Source of the DNA: Neolewinella aquimaris
Lineage (GTDB): Bacteria; Bacteroidota; Bacteroidia; Chitinophagales; Saprospiraceae
Length of the DNA: 64,000 nt
Direction of reading: 5' to 3'
Assembly: GCF_014197245.1 (NCBI RefSeq)
Contig: NZ_JACIFF010000007.1
Span: 186,001 to 250,000 of the forward strand
Positions 17,673 to 26,508 of the stretch are shown here, piece by piece (position 1 is the stretch's first letter; the number at the start of each line of letters is the position of its first letter). The notes under the pieces are model-generated. The model saw only the letters and a list, made by a program, of their open reading frames with translations, searched no databases and was not told the origin of the DNA. The position numbers were made by a program, and so were the translations under genes.

Positions 17673-17720
17673 GTTGGTGGGTTGTTGAGTTGGTGAGTTG
17701 GTGAGTTGTTGAGTTTGGGG
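17673..17720 (+). repeat. Tandem 8-bp repeats (GTTGKTGR), six units
   Basis: Six consecutive 8-mers are read: GTTGGTGG, GTTGTTGA, GTTGGTGA, GTTGGTGA, GTTGTTGA, GTTTGGGG. They begin 8 bp after the M23 stop. The array lies in a 230-bp convergent intergenic region. Its segment 17674-17686 is exactly complementary to 17875-17887, so the transcript could fold into a long-range stem with about 190 bases between the arms. CACGCCTGC is also repeated at about 17817-17851. No gene is seen in 17666-17895. Confidence 0.7.
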
Positions 17721-17895
17721 ATTTCTGGTTCTCGTTTTTTGGGGTAGGGAACGGTTGTGTAGGCCGGCTCCACTCTTTCCTTGCAGTGCTTCGTATAGCG
17801 GACATTGTAACGCCTATCACGCCTGCGTTGCCCATCACGCCTGCAACGCCTGCAATTCAACAACTCCCCAATGTAACAACCCACCAATCAACCCC

Positions 17896-19527
17896 TCAAC
17901 TTAACAAATTATACAACACCTGCACCGCCAGGATCTTACCGATCAGCACCACGGGCAGCATGCGGGTATAGCCGATGGTAGGATACTTGTTGCCGGCCTG
18001 CTCGACGGCGAACTCGAGGACCGCCGGTTGGCTTCCCACCATGCCGCCGAGAAAACTGAAGGGGATGCGTAGAAGTCGGTAACCCACGATGATGGTGGCG
18101 GCGGTCGTGATGAGGGCGATGATGCCGCCGGCGAAGAAGAGTTTGGGTCCGAGGTCGGTCTGGAGGGTCTGGTAGAAGGTCTGACCGGAACGGATGCCGA
18201 TGCCGGCGAGGAGGAAGATGAGGCCGAGTTGGCGCAGGGTGAGGTTGGCGCCGTAGGGAAGGGTCCACAGGATCGGGCCGGTACGCCGGAGCTTACCGAG
18301 CAACAGTGCTACGATGAGGGGTCCGCCGGCAAAGCCGAGACTAAAAGAATAGCCACCGGGCAGAGCGAAAGTGACCATGCCGAGCAGTAAACCGAGGGTG
18401 ATTCCGAGCCCGAAGGAGAGCAAATTGACGCGGGAGAGGGCCTCGTAGCTGTTGCCGAACACCCGAAAGACCTCCGGCAGGTCGTTGCGGTGGGCGACGA
18501 GGAGAATGCGGTCGCCGAGCTCGAGTACGGTATCGCCGCTGGCGAGCAGGTCCATATCGCCCCGCTGCACCCGGGTGATGAGCACATTAAATTTTTCCTG
18601 GAGATTGAGAGAGGCGATGCTCTTACCGGCGATCTCGTCGTTGGAGACGAAAATGCGGCGCACGTCGAAAATGGAGCGGTCGTGGTTCAGTTGGCCCTCT
18701 ACCGCAGGTCCGACGAACGCTGCGGTTTCCTCAATGGCATCTTTGGAGCCTACGAGGACGATGAGGTCACCCCGCTCCGGTCGGCTGTCCCAGGTAGTCA
18801 GGGTCGTCTGCCCCTCATGCATCATCCTGCCGAAGGCCACCTCCACCGAGTGCTGGCGGCGAAATTCCCGCAGGGTACGGCCCACCAGATCGGGGTGCTC
18901 GACGCGAAAGGTGCGGCTCACCAGTTCCTCCCCCATCGGGTATTCCCGCTGCAGGCTGCGAAACTCGGCACCGTAATCGATGCGATAAATGCGTTGAAGG
19001 ATGAAGAGACCAAGCATCACTCCGAGTACCCCGAGGGGGTAGGCCAGCGAGTAGCCCACCACGGCCTGCTGTCCCATCACGTCCCTGCCGTCAAGGGGTG
19101 CATTTTTTTGGATGGCGTCAAGCAATCCGGCCAGGGCGGGCGTGTTCGTACTGGCGCCGGCGTAGAGTCCGCTGGTCGTAGCCGCATCAAAATCGAACCA
19201 TACGCCGATGCCGTAGGCCAGCAGGGCGGAAAGGGCTACCGTACCCGTCGCGAAGTAGATGTCCCGGAAGCCATTTCGCTGAAAACTGGCAAAGAAGGCC
19301 GGTGCCGAGCTGAGTCCGACGGTATACACGAAGATCGCCAGCCCGAGAAAAACGATAAACTGGGGTACTTCCAGGTCAGGACTCAGGGCACCGAAGGCGA
19401 GCCCTACAAACAGTACGGCCGCTACGCCGAGCTTGAATCCCCGGATGCGCAATTCGCCCAGGCCGTAGCCGATTGCCATCACGGCAAAGAGCAGCAGGAG
19501 GGGATTACTGGCGAGGAGTTCGATCAT
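17896..19527 (-). CDS. AspT/YidE-family transporter (aspartate:alanine exchanger family)
   Basis: 543 aa. The N-terminal membrane half (about 1-185) has the family arrangement, including GLSSAPAFFASFQRNG and GLYAGASTNTPALAGLLDA, the conserved small-residue loop of AspT. The central soluble region (about 200-365) has two TrkA-C/RCK-C-like domains (RTFRVEHPDLVGRTLREF and FVSNDEIAGKSIASLNL). A second membrane half follows, with GFAGGPLIVALLLGKLRRTGP and a final GGMVGSQPAVLEFA. Members exchange amino acids or dicarboxylates or are orphan transporters; the substrate cannot be told here. It starts 3 bp after the flippase stop. Confidence 0.88.
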   Translation of the reverse strand: MIELLASNPLLLLFAVMAIGYGLGELRIRGFKLGVAAVLFVGLAFGALSPDLEVPQFIVFLGLAIFVYTVGLSSAPAFFASFQRNGFRDIYFATGTVALSALLAYGIGVWFDFDAATTSGLYAGASTNTPALAGLLDAIQKNAPLDGRDVMGQQAVVGYSLAYPLGVLGVMLGLFILQRIYRIDYGAEFRSLQREYPMGEELVSRTFRVEHPDLVGRTLREFRRQHSVEVAFGRMMHEGQTTLTTWDSRPERGDLIVLVGSKDAIEETAAFVGPAVEGQLNHDRSIFDVRRIFVSNDEIAGKSIASLNLQEKFNVLITRVQRGDMDLLASGDTVLELGDRILLVAHRNDLPEVFRVFGNSYEALSRVNLLSFGLGITLGLLLGMVTFALPGGYSFSLGFAGGPLIVALLLGKLRRTGPILWTLPYGANLTLRQLGLIFLLAGIGIRSGQTFYQTLQTDLGPKLFFAGGIIALITTAATIIVGYRLLRIPFSFLGGMVGSQPAVLEFAVEQAGNKYPTIGYTRMLPVVLIGKILAVQVLYNLLS

Positions 19528-19530
19528 GCG

Positions 19531-21009
19531 CTAGGTGAACATCTTTCCGACCCCATTAGTCAACAACCGCCGCAGGGCCGGCACCCCGGAGGTGAACCTC
19601 AGGTAGCCATAAAACAGCGCGCAAATCACCGTTCCCCGTACGATCACCTGCACGGATGTACGGGCATCCAGGGGTAAAAACCAGCCGGCCACTCCACAGA
19701 CGGCCAGGGCAATAGTGGTGTATAACAGGCTCGTAGTCAGGGGATGTAGGCGCATTTTCCAGTACACGAAGCCGACCTTTAGCACGTTGTAAAGGAACAG
19801 GGAAACAAAGGTGGAGAGGGCCGCCCCCGTCATGCCGTAGCCCAGCACGGCAATGAAGAAATAATTCAGAAAAACATTGAATACCCCCAGTACGAGGATA
19901 AGCAGTACGTTCCACCGGTAGTAGTCCGTCATCCCGATCAGGTTGCCGTTGATGCTGGTCATCAGATCGAACAGCTGAGCACCCCCCAGGAACAACACCG
20001 ACGCATACCCGATGCGGTAAGCCTCCAGCCCGTCGGTGAGCCCGTACACATAGGGCATACACACCACGGCCCCGACGTAGATCAGGCCACCGACCGCATA
20101 CAGCACCATGGCCGTTTCCTTGTACAGAAATCCCAGGTGCGACATATCCCGATCCCGCCAGGCCTTAGCCACGATGGGGGAGGTGATCGCGTTGATGGCC
20201 ACGGTGGGAATCACGATCACGTTCATCACGTACTTGGCAATGGCGTAAATACCAGTATCGACGTCGCCGAGCAGGGTATTGATGCTCACCGTATCCAGCT
20301 GGGCCGCCAGTCGGCCGCCGATCGCCCCGAACACGCTGAAGAGTGCCAGTCCGTAGAGCGACCGTACGCGCACCTCCCCTAGCCCGAGTCTTCCCCAAAC
20401 CAGCCTGACGACCTTAAGCCGCCAGGCGTAGAGGATCAGGCCGACCGCCGCCGCCGCGTAGAGTAGGATCAGCCAGACATCTACCCCGGTTTGCGACAGG
20501 TAACCGTACACGGCCGCCAGCACCAGTATTGGTGCGCCCACCTTGATGAGCAAGTTATTGAACACCACCGGCAGGGCGATGCGCTGAAAATTAAGCAGGT
20601 GGGAGGTAAAGATCGCCGCGTACACCAGTGCGGCGGCAACACCGATGATTGTCCACCGGCTCCGATCCAGCACCCCCTGACCGACGGCCAGCCGGTCGCC
20701 GAGCAGGAAATTGAGTCCCGTTACCACCAGCAGGGCGATCGTGGCAACGACGAGGCTGCGGGTGAGGAGTTGTCCGGCGCCCCGCACCTCGTCTTCACCG
20801 GTCAGGTACGGCAGATAGCGCACCATCACGGCCGGCATACCGAGCAAGAGGAAAGGAACCAGCAGGGTGGCAAAACTCACGACGCCGTCGATGTGCCCCT
20901 TCAGGCCTACATCCAGCGGATAGATCAGCAGTTGACTCACCGCACCGATCCCGACCCCCAACAGGGAAACCGCATTGTTCTTGATCGTCTGCCGCTGGAT
21001 GACTCCCAT
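19531..21009 (-). CDS. Polysaccharide flippase (Wzx / MOP superfamily)
   Basis: 492 aa, almost entirely hydrophobic, with roughly 12-14 transmembrane segments. It opens with the typical amphipathic start RQTIKNNAVSLLGVGIGAVSQLLIYPLDVGLKG, and residue patterns in the middle (RLAAQLDTVSINTLLGDVDTGIYAIAKYV) match the MOP/Wzx fold. It would translocate undecaprenyl-linked oligosaccharides across the inner membrane. It lies 3 bp downstream of a glycosyltransferase stop and in the same run as the pseudaminic acid genes, so its cargo probably contains that sugar or a derivative. Confidence 0.85.
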   Translation of the reverse strand: MGVIQRQTIKNNAVSLLGVGIGAVSQLLIYPLDVGLKGHIDGVVSFATLLVPFLLLGMPAVMVRYLPYLTGEDEVRGAGQLLTRSLVVATIALLVVTGLNFLLGDRLAVGQGVLDRSRWTIIGVAAALVYAAIFTSHLLNFQRIALPVVFNNLLIKVGAPILVLAAVYGYLSQTGVDVWLILLYAAAAVGLILYAWRLKVVRLVWGRLGLGEVRVRSLYGLALFSVFGAIGGRLAAQLDTVSINTLLGDVDTGIYAIAKYVMNVIVIPTVAINAITSPIVAKAWRDRDMSHLGFLYKETAMVLYAVGGLIYVGAVVCMPYVYGLTDGLEAYRIGYASVLFLGGAQLFDLMTSINGNLIGMTDYYRWNVLLILVLGVFNVFLNYFFIAVLGYGMTGAALSTFVSLFLYNVLKVGFVYWKMRLHPLTTSLLYTTIALAVCGVAGWFLPLDARTSVQVIVRGTVICALFYGYLRFTSGVPALRRLLTNGVGKMFT

Positions 21010-21012
21010 CGA

Positions 21013-22509
21013 TCAGGATTTTTCCCGTAGGTGAGAGTAAAGCTTACCAAGCTCGGAAAGGCGCAGTCCGCGACCCGTAATCGTACGGTGGGTGCGGAGC
21101 CAGCGGGGCAGCTGGGGGAGGTAGCGGAGGAGGTTGAGGAGGGCGCGGGGGGTCAGGCGACGAATCTGCCGGCCGTCGATGAAGGCGGTTTTGGTATCCA
21201 CAATCCGTGCGAAGGTATAGGGAATGCCAAAGTGACTCACGAAGTACCCGTACCGAAGTACGTTTTCGCGGGACTTGGCGGGCAGGGCCGGAGTGGTGAG
21301 CAACTCAAGCAGCTCCGAATAGTTCCGCGGTTCGTAAACGGCATCCTCCCCTTCGTAAAATGCCCTTCCGTAAAGTACGCTGGCCGTCCCCCAAAACGTG
21401 GCTTCCACGCCTACCGATGAAGCGAACGAGAGGGCCACGTCCGCCACCTCCAAAACGGCATACGTATCGAAGGCTTCTCCGGGTCCGATAACGGTTAGGT
21501 TGGCTTGCTCCATGCCGTAGAGCTCGCGGGTCTGCTGATTGTCTACCGGCCGTAGGTTAGGGTGCATGCGAATGTAGAGGTGTATGTCCGTTCGGTCGCG
21601 AAGGTCCGCCAGCAGCCGAAGAATCACTTCATTTTGCTGGCGAAACAGCGGCGTCACCCACTCCTTGATCGCCTGCATCTCGTCTTCGGAAGATACGAAT
21701 ATGGCAATGTTGTGCTTATCCGCGTCCCACTGCGCCGGTAGGGTACCGGCTTGCTGGTGGTCCAGGTAGCTACGGTCGTCGCGGTTCTGTCCGCGGCGCT
21801 TGGCCTCGTACCAATCGGTGGCGGCGGCCCTGGCCCGCGCCTCATCCGTACTTTCCCACAGTTCCCGCATCAGCCGCTGGCGGGTGGCGATGCTATGGGG
21901 CAGGCTGTCTTCGAAGAGTTGGTACAGCTGGTCGCTGCCGCCGCGTTCGTGGGTGGCAAAGGGGATTTGTTGTTGTCGGCACAGGCCCAGTAGGGGCCAG
22001 AGTTCGGAGTGGCGGCCGTTGAATACGATGACCCGTTCGGGTTTGACGGCAGCAAATACCTGTTGGTAGTTTCGCAGTGCTCCGATAGCATTGCGTAGCT
22101 GCAGCTCGACCAGTTCCCGGTGTTTCCCTGTCGGTTCCACTGCGTAATCGCGCAGGATGGAGACCGTAGACGAAGCCGCTCCCCTACCGATGTTTACCCC
22201 CTCGTACTCCACCTCCATCAGCTCGTCAAAGTCGCTGGGCATCTGACCGGAATACCGTTCCGGAAACAGGGATGTATCCAGCTGAAGCGCGGTAGCTCCA
22301 ACCCGTGAGGCCGAGTAAGTAGCGCGAGCGTCACAAACCGCGCAACCTAAAATATTGTGGGTAGAGTTCAGGCTGCAGGTGAGCAGACAGGCATTGCAGT
22401 GCAGCAAGTATAGGCGGTCGCCACGCTCGGCGTGTGCGTGCATCAGCTCGGCTTCCGTCGCCTGGTGCATCGGGCTGATGCCCTGTAGGGATACGAACAG
22501 CGTACTCAT
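21013..22509 (-). CDS. Capsule-type GT-B glycosyltransferase with N-terminal Cys cluster
   Basis: 498 aa, no membrane segment. The C-terminal half (FVSSEDEMQAIKEWVTP, HLYIRMHPNLRPVDNQQ, ADVALSFASSVGVEATFWGTASVLYGRAFYEG) resembles the nucleotide-sugar-binding part of capsule and surface-glycan transferases related to KpsC/KpsS and polysialyltransferases. The N-terminus holds five cysteines in CxxCxxxC...CxxC spacing (Cys38, 41, 45, 56, 59), suggesting a metal site. It overlaps the upstream gene by 4 bp (ATGA). It may transfer a CMP-activated acidic sugar; donor and acceptor are unproven. Confidence 0.7.
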   Translation of the reverse strand: MSTLFVSLQGISPMHQATEAELMHAHAERGDRLYLLHCNACLLTCSLNSTHNILGCAVCDARATYSASRVGATALQLDTSLFPERYSGQMPSDFDELMEVEYEGVNIGRGAASSTVSILRDYAVEPTGKHRELVELQLRNAIGALRNYQQVFAAVKPERVIVFNGRHSELWPLLGLCRQQQIPFATHERGGSDQLYQLFEDSLPHSIATRQRLMRELWESTDEARARAAATDWYEAKRRGQNRDDRSYLDHQQAGTLPAQWDADKHNIAIFVSSEDEMQAIKEWVTPLFRQQNEVILRLLADLRDRTDIHLYIRMHPNLRPVDNQQTRELYGMEQANLTVIGPGEAFDTYAVLEVADVALSFASSVGVEATFWGTASVLYGRAFYEGEDAVYEPRNYSELLELLTTPALPAKSRENVLRYGYFVSHFGIPYTFARIVDTKTAFIDGRQIRRLTPRALLNLLRYLPQLPRWLRTHRTITGRGLRLSELGKLYSHLREKS

Positions 22510-23972
22510 TTGGGCGGGGACGCGGGTGCAATGAAACGGGCGACAATCTCCTCCCGTATGACGCGGACATTGTGCGCTACCGGTAAGCCGAGCACGGAAT
22601 TGTCGTGGTAATAGCTGTCACAATTGGCCGGCAAAGCCCGGTCAACCAGGTCTCGCGTAAATGTTTCTGCATCCTGTTTCCTGTGTACCCCCTCCTGGAT
22701 TTCCGCTGCCGCCCTGCAAGCATCCGCTACCGACTGAATAAAATAGACCCCCGGACCTCCTAGATAATACGTGTGGCCGAACGCCAGTACCGGTATCCCC
22801 TTCCACATCGATTCGAAGCCAACGGTGCCGGTTACCGTTGCCACGGCCAGCGCGCTACCCTGAAGGTCAGCACTGCTTACCTGGGTTGCAATGAAGTGGA
22901 CCCGGGGGGATTTAGCAAGCAGGTCGTAATACTGCTCACCCCTCCCGATCAGCCGTTGGGCGGGATGCTCCTTCACATAAATCCGTACTTCGGGGGGGAA
23001 GGCGGCCAGCAGGACATCGACCATCAGATACTGATCGACAAACACACCGCCGAGGGGGGAAGTCGTTGCTTCCGGCTGGTAGTGCAACGCTAGGTAAATG
23101 TAGGGGGCGGTAAGATCGGGATTGGCTTCCGCGATCGAAGCGTACCTATCGACGTAGGCACGATCCTGGCGCGGCCGGAGGAACTTTTTGTCTACCAACA
23201 GAAACTTGGCGTAGTTCATTCCGGAGCGCGAGAACATTCGGCGCCAGTTTGTCAACACCTTATTGACCGCCCTGGTAGACCAGTGACGCTCCAGCTGCTG
23301 GCGCTGACGGCTGATGTTACCCGACTCCATGTAGAAGGGCCGGGCTGCCTCTATTCCCCTTTGCTGCTTCGCAATGCGCTCGTTAATACTGTCCAGTAAA
23401 GACCGATCCGTGGCGGTAAGCCGGGCTGCCGGCCGGGTGCTCTGGTCGCCTAACGTGTTGTAGCTCGTAAACGGCAGCAGTAAATCCGGCGTCCACTGGT
23501 AGAAAAATAGGGTTCTGATTCCTAGAACCTCGCAGATTTCTGCGATAACGTAGTCGACAACTTCGTGGGGAACATTCGACCCAATAAAGGCATCGATCCG
23601 GTATTCACTCAGAAAATTGAGCCAGTAGACAAACTGTTTCCGGAAAGTAGCCTCCCGCTGAGTATAACTCACTGCCGGCCCGTACCGCTCCAGCCGATCC
23701 TGCATTTTTAGGACCGTGGGCTTGATGGATGCGTACCGCGCGAGCAGCTCATCCGTCCAGTTGGCACCGTCCGTGACCGATGGTAGCGCATCGAGATCCT
23801 GAACCAGGGCGGCCTGGTGGTCGATGATGGTCAGCTGTGCGGTGGATTGTTTTTGCTCGTGTCCGAGATTATCCCGGATCCAGAAAGTACGTTCCGAGGA
23901 TAATTCGGCCGACACATCCCCGACAAGGGACGCCAATGCCGGGTTATTGAATCCATACACTAGTAGCCGCAT
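22506..23972 (-). CDS. Capsule-type GT-B protein, possible nonulosonic acid transferase
   Basis: 488 aa, soluble. The middle region (YIYLALHYQPEATTSPLGGVFVDQYLMVDVLLAAFPPEVRIYVKEHPAQ) and the segment ALAVATVTGTVGFESMWKGIPVLAFGHTYY are typical of capsular polysaccharide synthesis proteins. In these, the KEHP motif and a Gly-Thr-Val-Gly-x-Glu segment hold the activated sugar. It starts 2 bases before the pseI stop region ends and overlaps the next transferase gene. Its position immediately after pseI makes it a good candidate to use CMP-pseudaminic acid or a derivative. Confidence 0.68.
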   Translation of the reverse strand: MRLLVYGFNNPALASLVGDVSAELSSERTFWIRDNLGHEQKQSTAQLTIIDHQAALVQDLDALPSVTDGANWTDELLARYASIKPTVLKMQDRLERYGPAVSYTQREATFRKQFVYWLNFLSEYRIDAFIGSNVPHEVVDYVIAEICEVLGIRTLFFYQWTPDLLLPFTSYNTLGDQSTRPAARLTATDRSLLDSINERIAKQQRGIEAARPFYMESGNISRQRQQLERHWSTRAVNKVLTNWRRMFSRSGMNYAKFLLVDKKFLRPRQDRAYVDRYASIAEANPDLTAPYIYLALHYQPEATTSPLGGVFVDQYLMVDVLLAAFPPEVRIYVKEHPAQRLIGRGEQYYDLLAKSPRVHFIATQVSSADLQGSALAVATVTGTVGFESMWKGIPVLAFGHTYYLGGPGVYFIQSVADACRAAAEIQEGVHRKQDAETFTRDLVDRALPANCDSYYHDNSVLGLPVAHNVRVIREEIVARFIAPASPPK

Positions 23973-25028
23973 CTAAATGTAATCCAGGGAGAAGGGAGTG
24001 CCACGGGGAAGGTCTACCCTGACGGTTTTGCCGAGTACCCGTTCGTATTCTCGGGGATCCATTCCGTCTCCCGGACGAATGATGCGTAGGTTCTCATCGT
24101 TAAGTACATCGCCCGCCTTCAGGTCGGTTACGACGTAGACGGACCTACGGTAATTCAGGCTTTTCTTTTCCGCTGGTTGCACGTGCAATTGTACTTCACC
24201 AAGGGCCTGAAAAGCCGACCTGGATTCCTCTACGAGGGCCTTCATTTCTTTAGGCTCCATGGAAAATGCGCTATCGACACCCCCATCCGCCCGGCGCAGG
24301 GTGAAGTGCTTTTCGATTACGCGCGCGCCAAGGGCGACGGCAGCTACGGACGCTCCTATTCCCATTGTATGATCGGATAGGCCGATGACGCAATCCGGAA
24401 AGACTGACTCGAAAGTAGGTATCGTCCTAAGGTTCGTATTTGCCGGGCTTGCGGGATAGGTACTGGTACACTTCAGCACGACAATATCCTCGGCTCCATG
24501 CTCCCTAAGGTACTGTACACTGGCAATGATGTCGTCGAGGTCAGCGGCTCCGGACGAGATGATGACCGGCTTTCCGGTCCTGGCGACGTGCCTCAGCAGA
24601 GGGTAGTTCGTACTATCGAAGGAGGCTATTTTATGGGCCGGAACATCAAGGTCCTCCAGGAAATCAACCGAGGTAGAATCGCAGGGGGAAGAAAAGGCCA
24701 GCATGCCCAGTGACCGCGCGTATTCAAAGATTTCGCCGTGCCATTCCCAAGGAGTGTATGCTTCTTGATAGAGTTCGTACAACGAATATCCGTTCCACAG
24801 TGATCGGGGATCCGAAATCTCGAACAGACCACCCCGTTGATTGATCGTGATCAGATCGGCGGTGTACGTCTGTAGCTTGAGGGCGTAGGCCCCGGCGTCA
24901 GCTGCTGCCTTGGTAATTTCCAGTGCCCGCTCGAGGGATTGATTGTGATTGCCGGACAGTTCAGCGATAACGAACGGTGGATGATCGGGGCCAACCCAGC
25001 GGTCTCCAATCTTAAAGTTTCTGGACAT
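23973..25028 (-). CDS. pseI: Pseudaminic acid synthase (NeuB family)
   Basis: 351 aa. TIM-barrel NeuB domain (about 15-270) with VIAELSGNHNQSLERALEI, AYALKLQTYTADLITI, SSPCDSTSVDFLEDLDVPAHKIAS and the conserved IEKHFTL. A C-terminal SAF/antifreeze-like domain (about 285-351) follows, with RRSVYVVTDLKAGDVL. It condenses 6-deoxy-AltdiNAc with phosphoenolpyruvate to make pseudaminic acid. The AELSGNHN signature and the other pse genes in the window favour Pse over sialic or legionaminic acid. Confidence 0.9.
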   Translation of the reverse strand: MSRNFKIGDRWVGPDHPPFVIAELSGNHNQSLERALEITKAAADAGAYALKLQTYTADLITINQRGGLFEISDPRSLWNGYSLYELYQEAYTPWEWHGEIFEYARSLGMLAFSSPCDSTSVDFLEDLDVPAHKIASFDSTNYPLLRHVARTGKPVIISSGAADLDDIIASVQYLREHGAEDIVVLKCTSTYPASPANTNLRTIPTFESVFPDCVIGLSDHTMGIGASVAAVALGARVIEKHFTLRRADGGVDSAFSMEPKEMKALVEESRSAFQALGEVQLHVQPAEKKSLNYRRSVYVVTDLKAGDVLNDENLRIIRPGDGMDPREYERVLGKTVRVDLPRGTPFSLDYI

Positions 25029-25038
25029 GAGCTCCTGT

Positions 25039-25749
25039 TTAACAAACTACACGGACGATCGCGAAGCACTCGGCCAATGGCGCCCCGACAATCATCCCAG
25101 AATGGGCGGCAAAGATACGTAACGCTTCGGGCGAGCGGGGATGAGGAAACGCTCGCCTCTCGTACACGTAACTTTCCATCGCGCTGATCTTTGCCTCTAT
25201 GTTTGACTCGCTTACCCTTACAAATAGGTTAGGGATAAAGTGCCGGGGGTCGGTGGAAGCTCTCCATTCGGTTCCCGAGGCGGTGGGAAAAGTAACAATT
25301 TGCCGCACCACCTGGTCCTGCATGGGCCTACAGGCCGTCATCACCGCTTCAAAGGTGCGCTGATGGTCGATGTTGAGGTCGCCGCCGTGGTGGGTGAAGA
25401 TGGCTAGCGGTAAAAATTCCGCTACCTCCCGCTCGACTACCTTCACGATGTCCAGCAGATCGATGCCGTCAAATCGATTGTCGGCAAAGTCATAAGTCCG
25501 GGTTTCCTCGAATCCTATCCACTTGCGGGCGGACTCAATATTGGCTCGGTGCTCGGCCAACTCACGTTCCCACCGCGCCGGCTCACGTTCAGCCGATCGA
25601 CTGGTAATCCCCTCCCCGAGAATGACTACGCGAACCCGCGCACCGAACTCAGTAATCAGCCGGTGCATAGTCGCACCCGGGCCGAGAATTTCGTCATCGG
25701 GGTGGGCGACGATCAAAAGAATGCGTCCATTTCTGAATTGCTCGAGCAT
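25039..25749 (-). CDS. PIG-L (LmbE-like) deacetylase
   Basis: 236 aa. The zinc-binding motif AHPDDE is at residues 15-20 (His16, Asp19), and the second motif THHGGDLNIDHQ is near residues 118-129. These enzymes remove an N-acetyl group from amino sugars or similar substrates. It lies between pseI and a phosphatase gene, with gaps of 10 bp and 1 bp, so it is part of the operon. It could de-acetylate a pseudaminic acid intermediate or product so that another acyl group can be added; that is inference. Confidence 0.88.
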   Translation of the reverse strand: MLEQFRNGRILLIVAHPDDEILGPGATMHRLITEFGARVRVVILGEGITSRSAEREPARWERELAEHRANIESARKWIGFEETRTYDFADNRFDGIDLLDIVKVVEREVAEFLPLAIFTHHGGDLNIDHQRTFEAVMTACRPMQDQVVRQIVTFPTASGTEWRASTDPRHFIPNLFVRVSESNIEAKISAMESYVYERRAFPHPRSPEALRIFAAHSGMIVGAPLAECFAIVRVVC

Positions 25750-25750
25750 G

Positions 25751-26494
25751 TTATTGGTGAATTAACCGGTAAGGTGATACGCGGGGGATAACGGGACAAC
25801 TGGTTATTTCGTCCGTAGGTAAGGCATAAACGGTGCCGGTGGACGTATAAAACCGGTCGTTCGTGGTACAATACGCCGTCAATGGCTGCCGCCGTAGATA
25901 GGCCGCCGCGGTATCTATACCGATCTTGTACTCATCCCGGTAGGGGGAATAGAAGCCCGTATGGCCGAATACGGATTGCTTACACCCGAAGTACCGCCGA
26001 GTGGATTGGATGAACGGATAGCGGTTAAACAGAAAGGCCTCTTCCGGTATTTCCTCCAGTGTTCGATTGGCGTACGTACCATCTATTCCGGCGTGGGAGA
26101 TAAAACATCCCTCAACAATGGCATAGTTGACCAGGCGGCGGAATAGGTTCTCCCCCGCCGCGCGCACGCTTTTGGCCGCGGTGGATATACTCTTCATGCC
26201 AAAGTCTTCGGCGGTAGTAAGACCACCGTATTTCCGGAGGTAGTCCCGCGCCTCCGCATTTCCGGTCAGGGCCCTTTCCCACATGTACTCGTGGTTGCCC
26301 CGCAAGAAGGTATGAGCCGGCTGGTCACGGGCGATTCGATCGACCAACTCCAGCACGGCCTTGCTGTCTTCCCCTTTATCCACGTAGTCCCCGATGAAGA
26401 TGAATCGGGGAATGGTGTCCTCCCTCTGCAAAAACTCTAGCAGGTGGTAGAGTTTGGTAACTTCGCCGTGTATGTCTCCGATTACAAAATTCAT
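25751..26494 (-). CDS. PPP-family metallophosphatase
   Basis: 247 aa. The three PPP signature motifs are intact: GDIHG (6-10), GDYVDKG (35-41) and RGNHE (65-69), with the later His-containing SHAGID and FGHTGF providing the other metal ligands. This is a serine/threonine-type or diadenosine-tetraphosphatase-like phosphatase; such genes occur singly inside surface-glycan loci. Substrate unknown. It is divergent from the aldo/keto reductase gene, with only 14 bp between starts. Confidence 0.88.
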   Translation of the reverse strand: MNFVIGDIHGEVTKLYHLLEFLQREDTIPRFIFIGDYVDKGEDSKAVLELVDRIARDQPAHTFLRGNHEYMWERALTGNAEARDYLRKYGGLTTAEDFGMKSISTAAKSVRAAGENLFRRLVNYAIVEGCFISHAGIDGTYANRTLEEIPEEAFLFNRYPFIQSTRRYFGCKQSVFGHTGFYSPYRDEYKIGIDTAAAYLRRQPLTAYCTTNDRFYTSTGTVYALPTDEITSCPVIPRVSPYRLIHQ

Positions 26495-26508
26495 AAACCT
26501 TTCTTACG

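Noticed and set aside
18490..19677. Open frame of 395 codons on the plus strand
   Set aside because: It lies antisense to the AspT-type transporter gene, runs past its start, and has a His/Gly/Glu-rich, non-protein-like composition.
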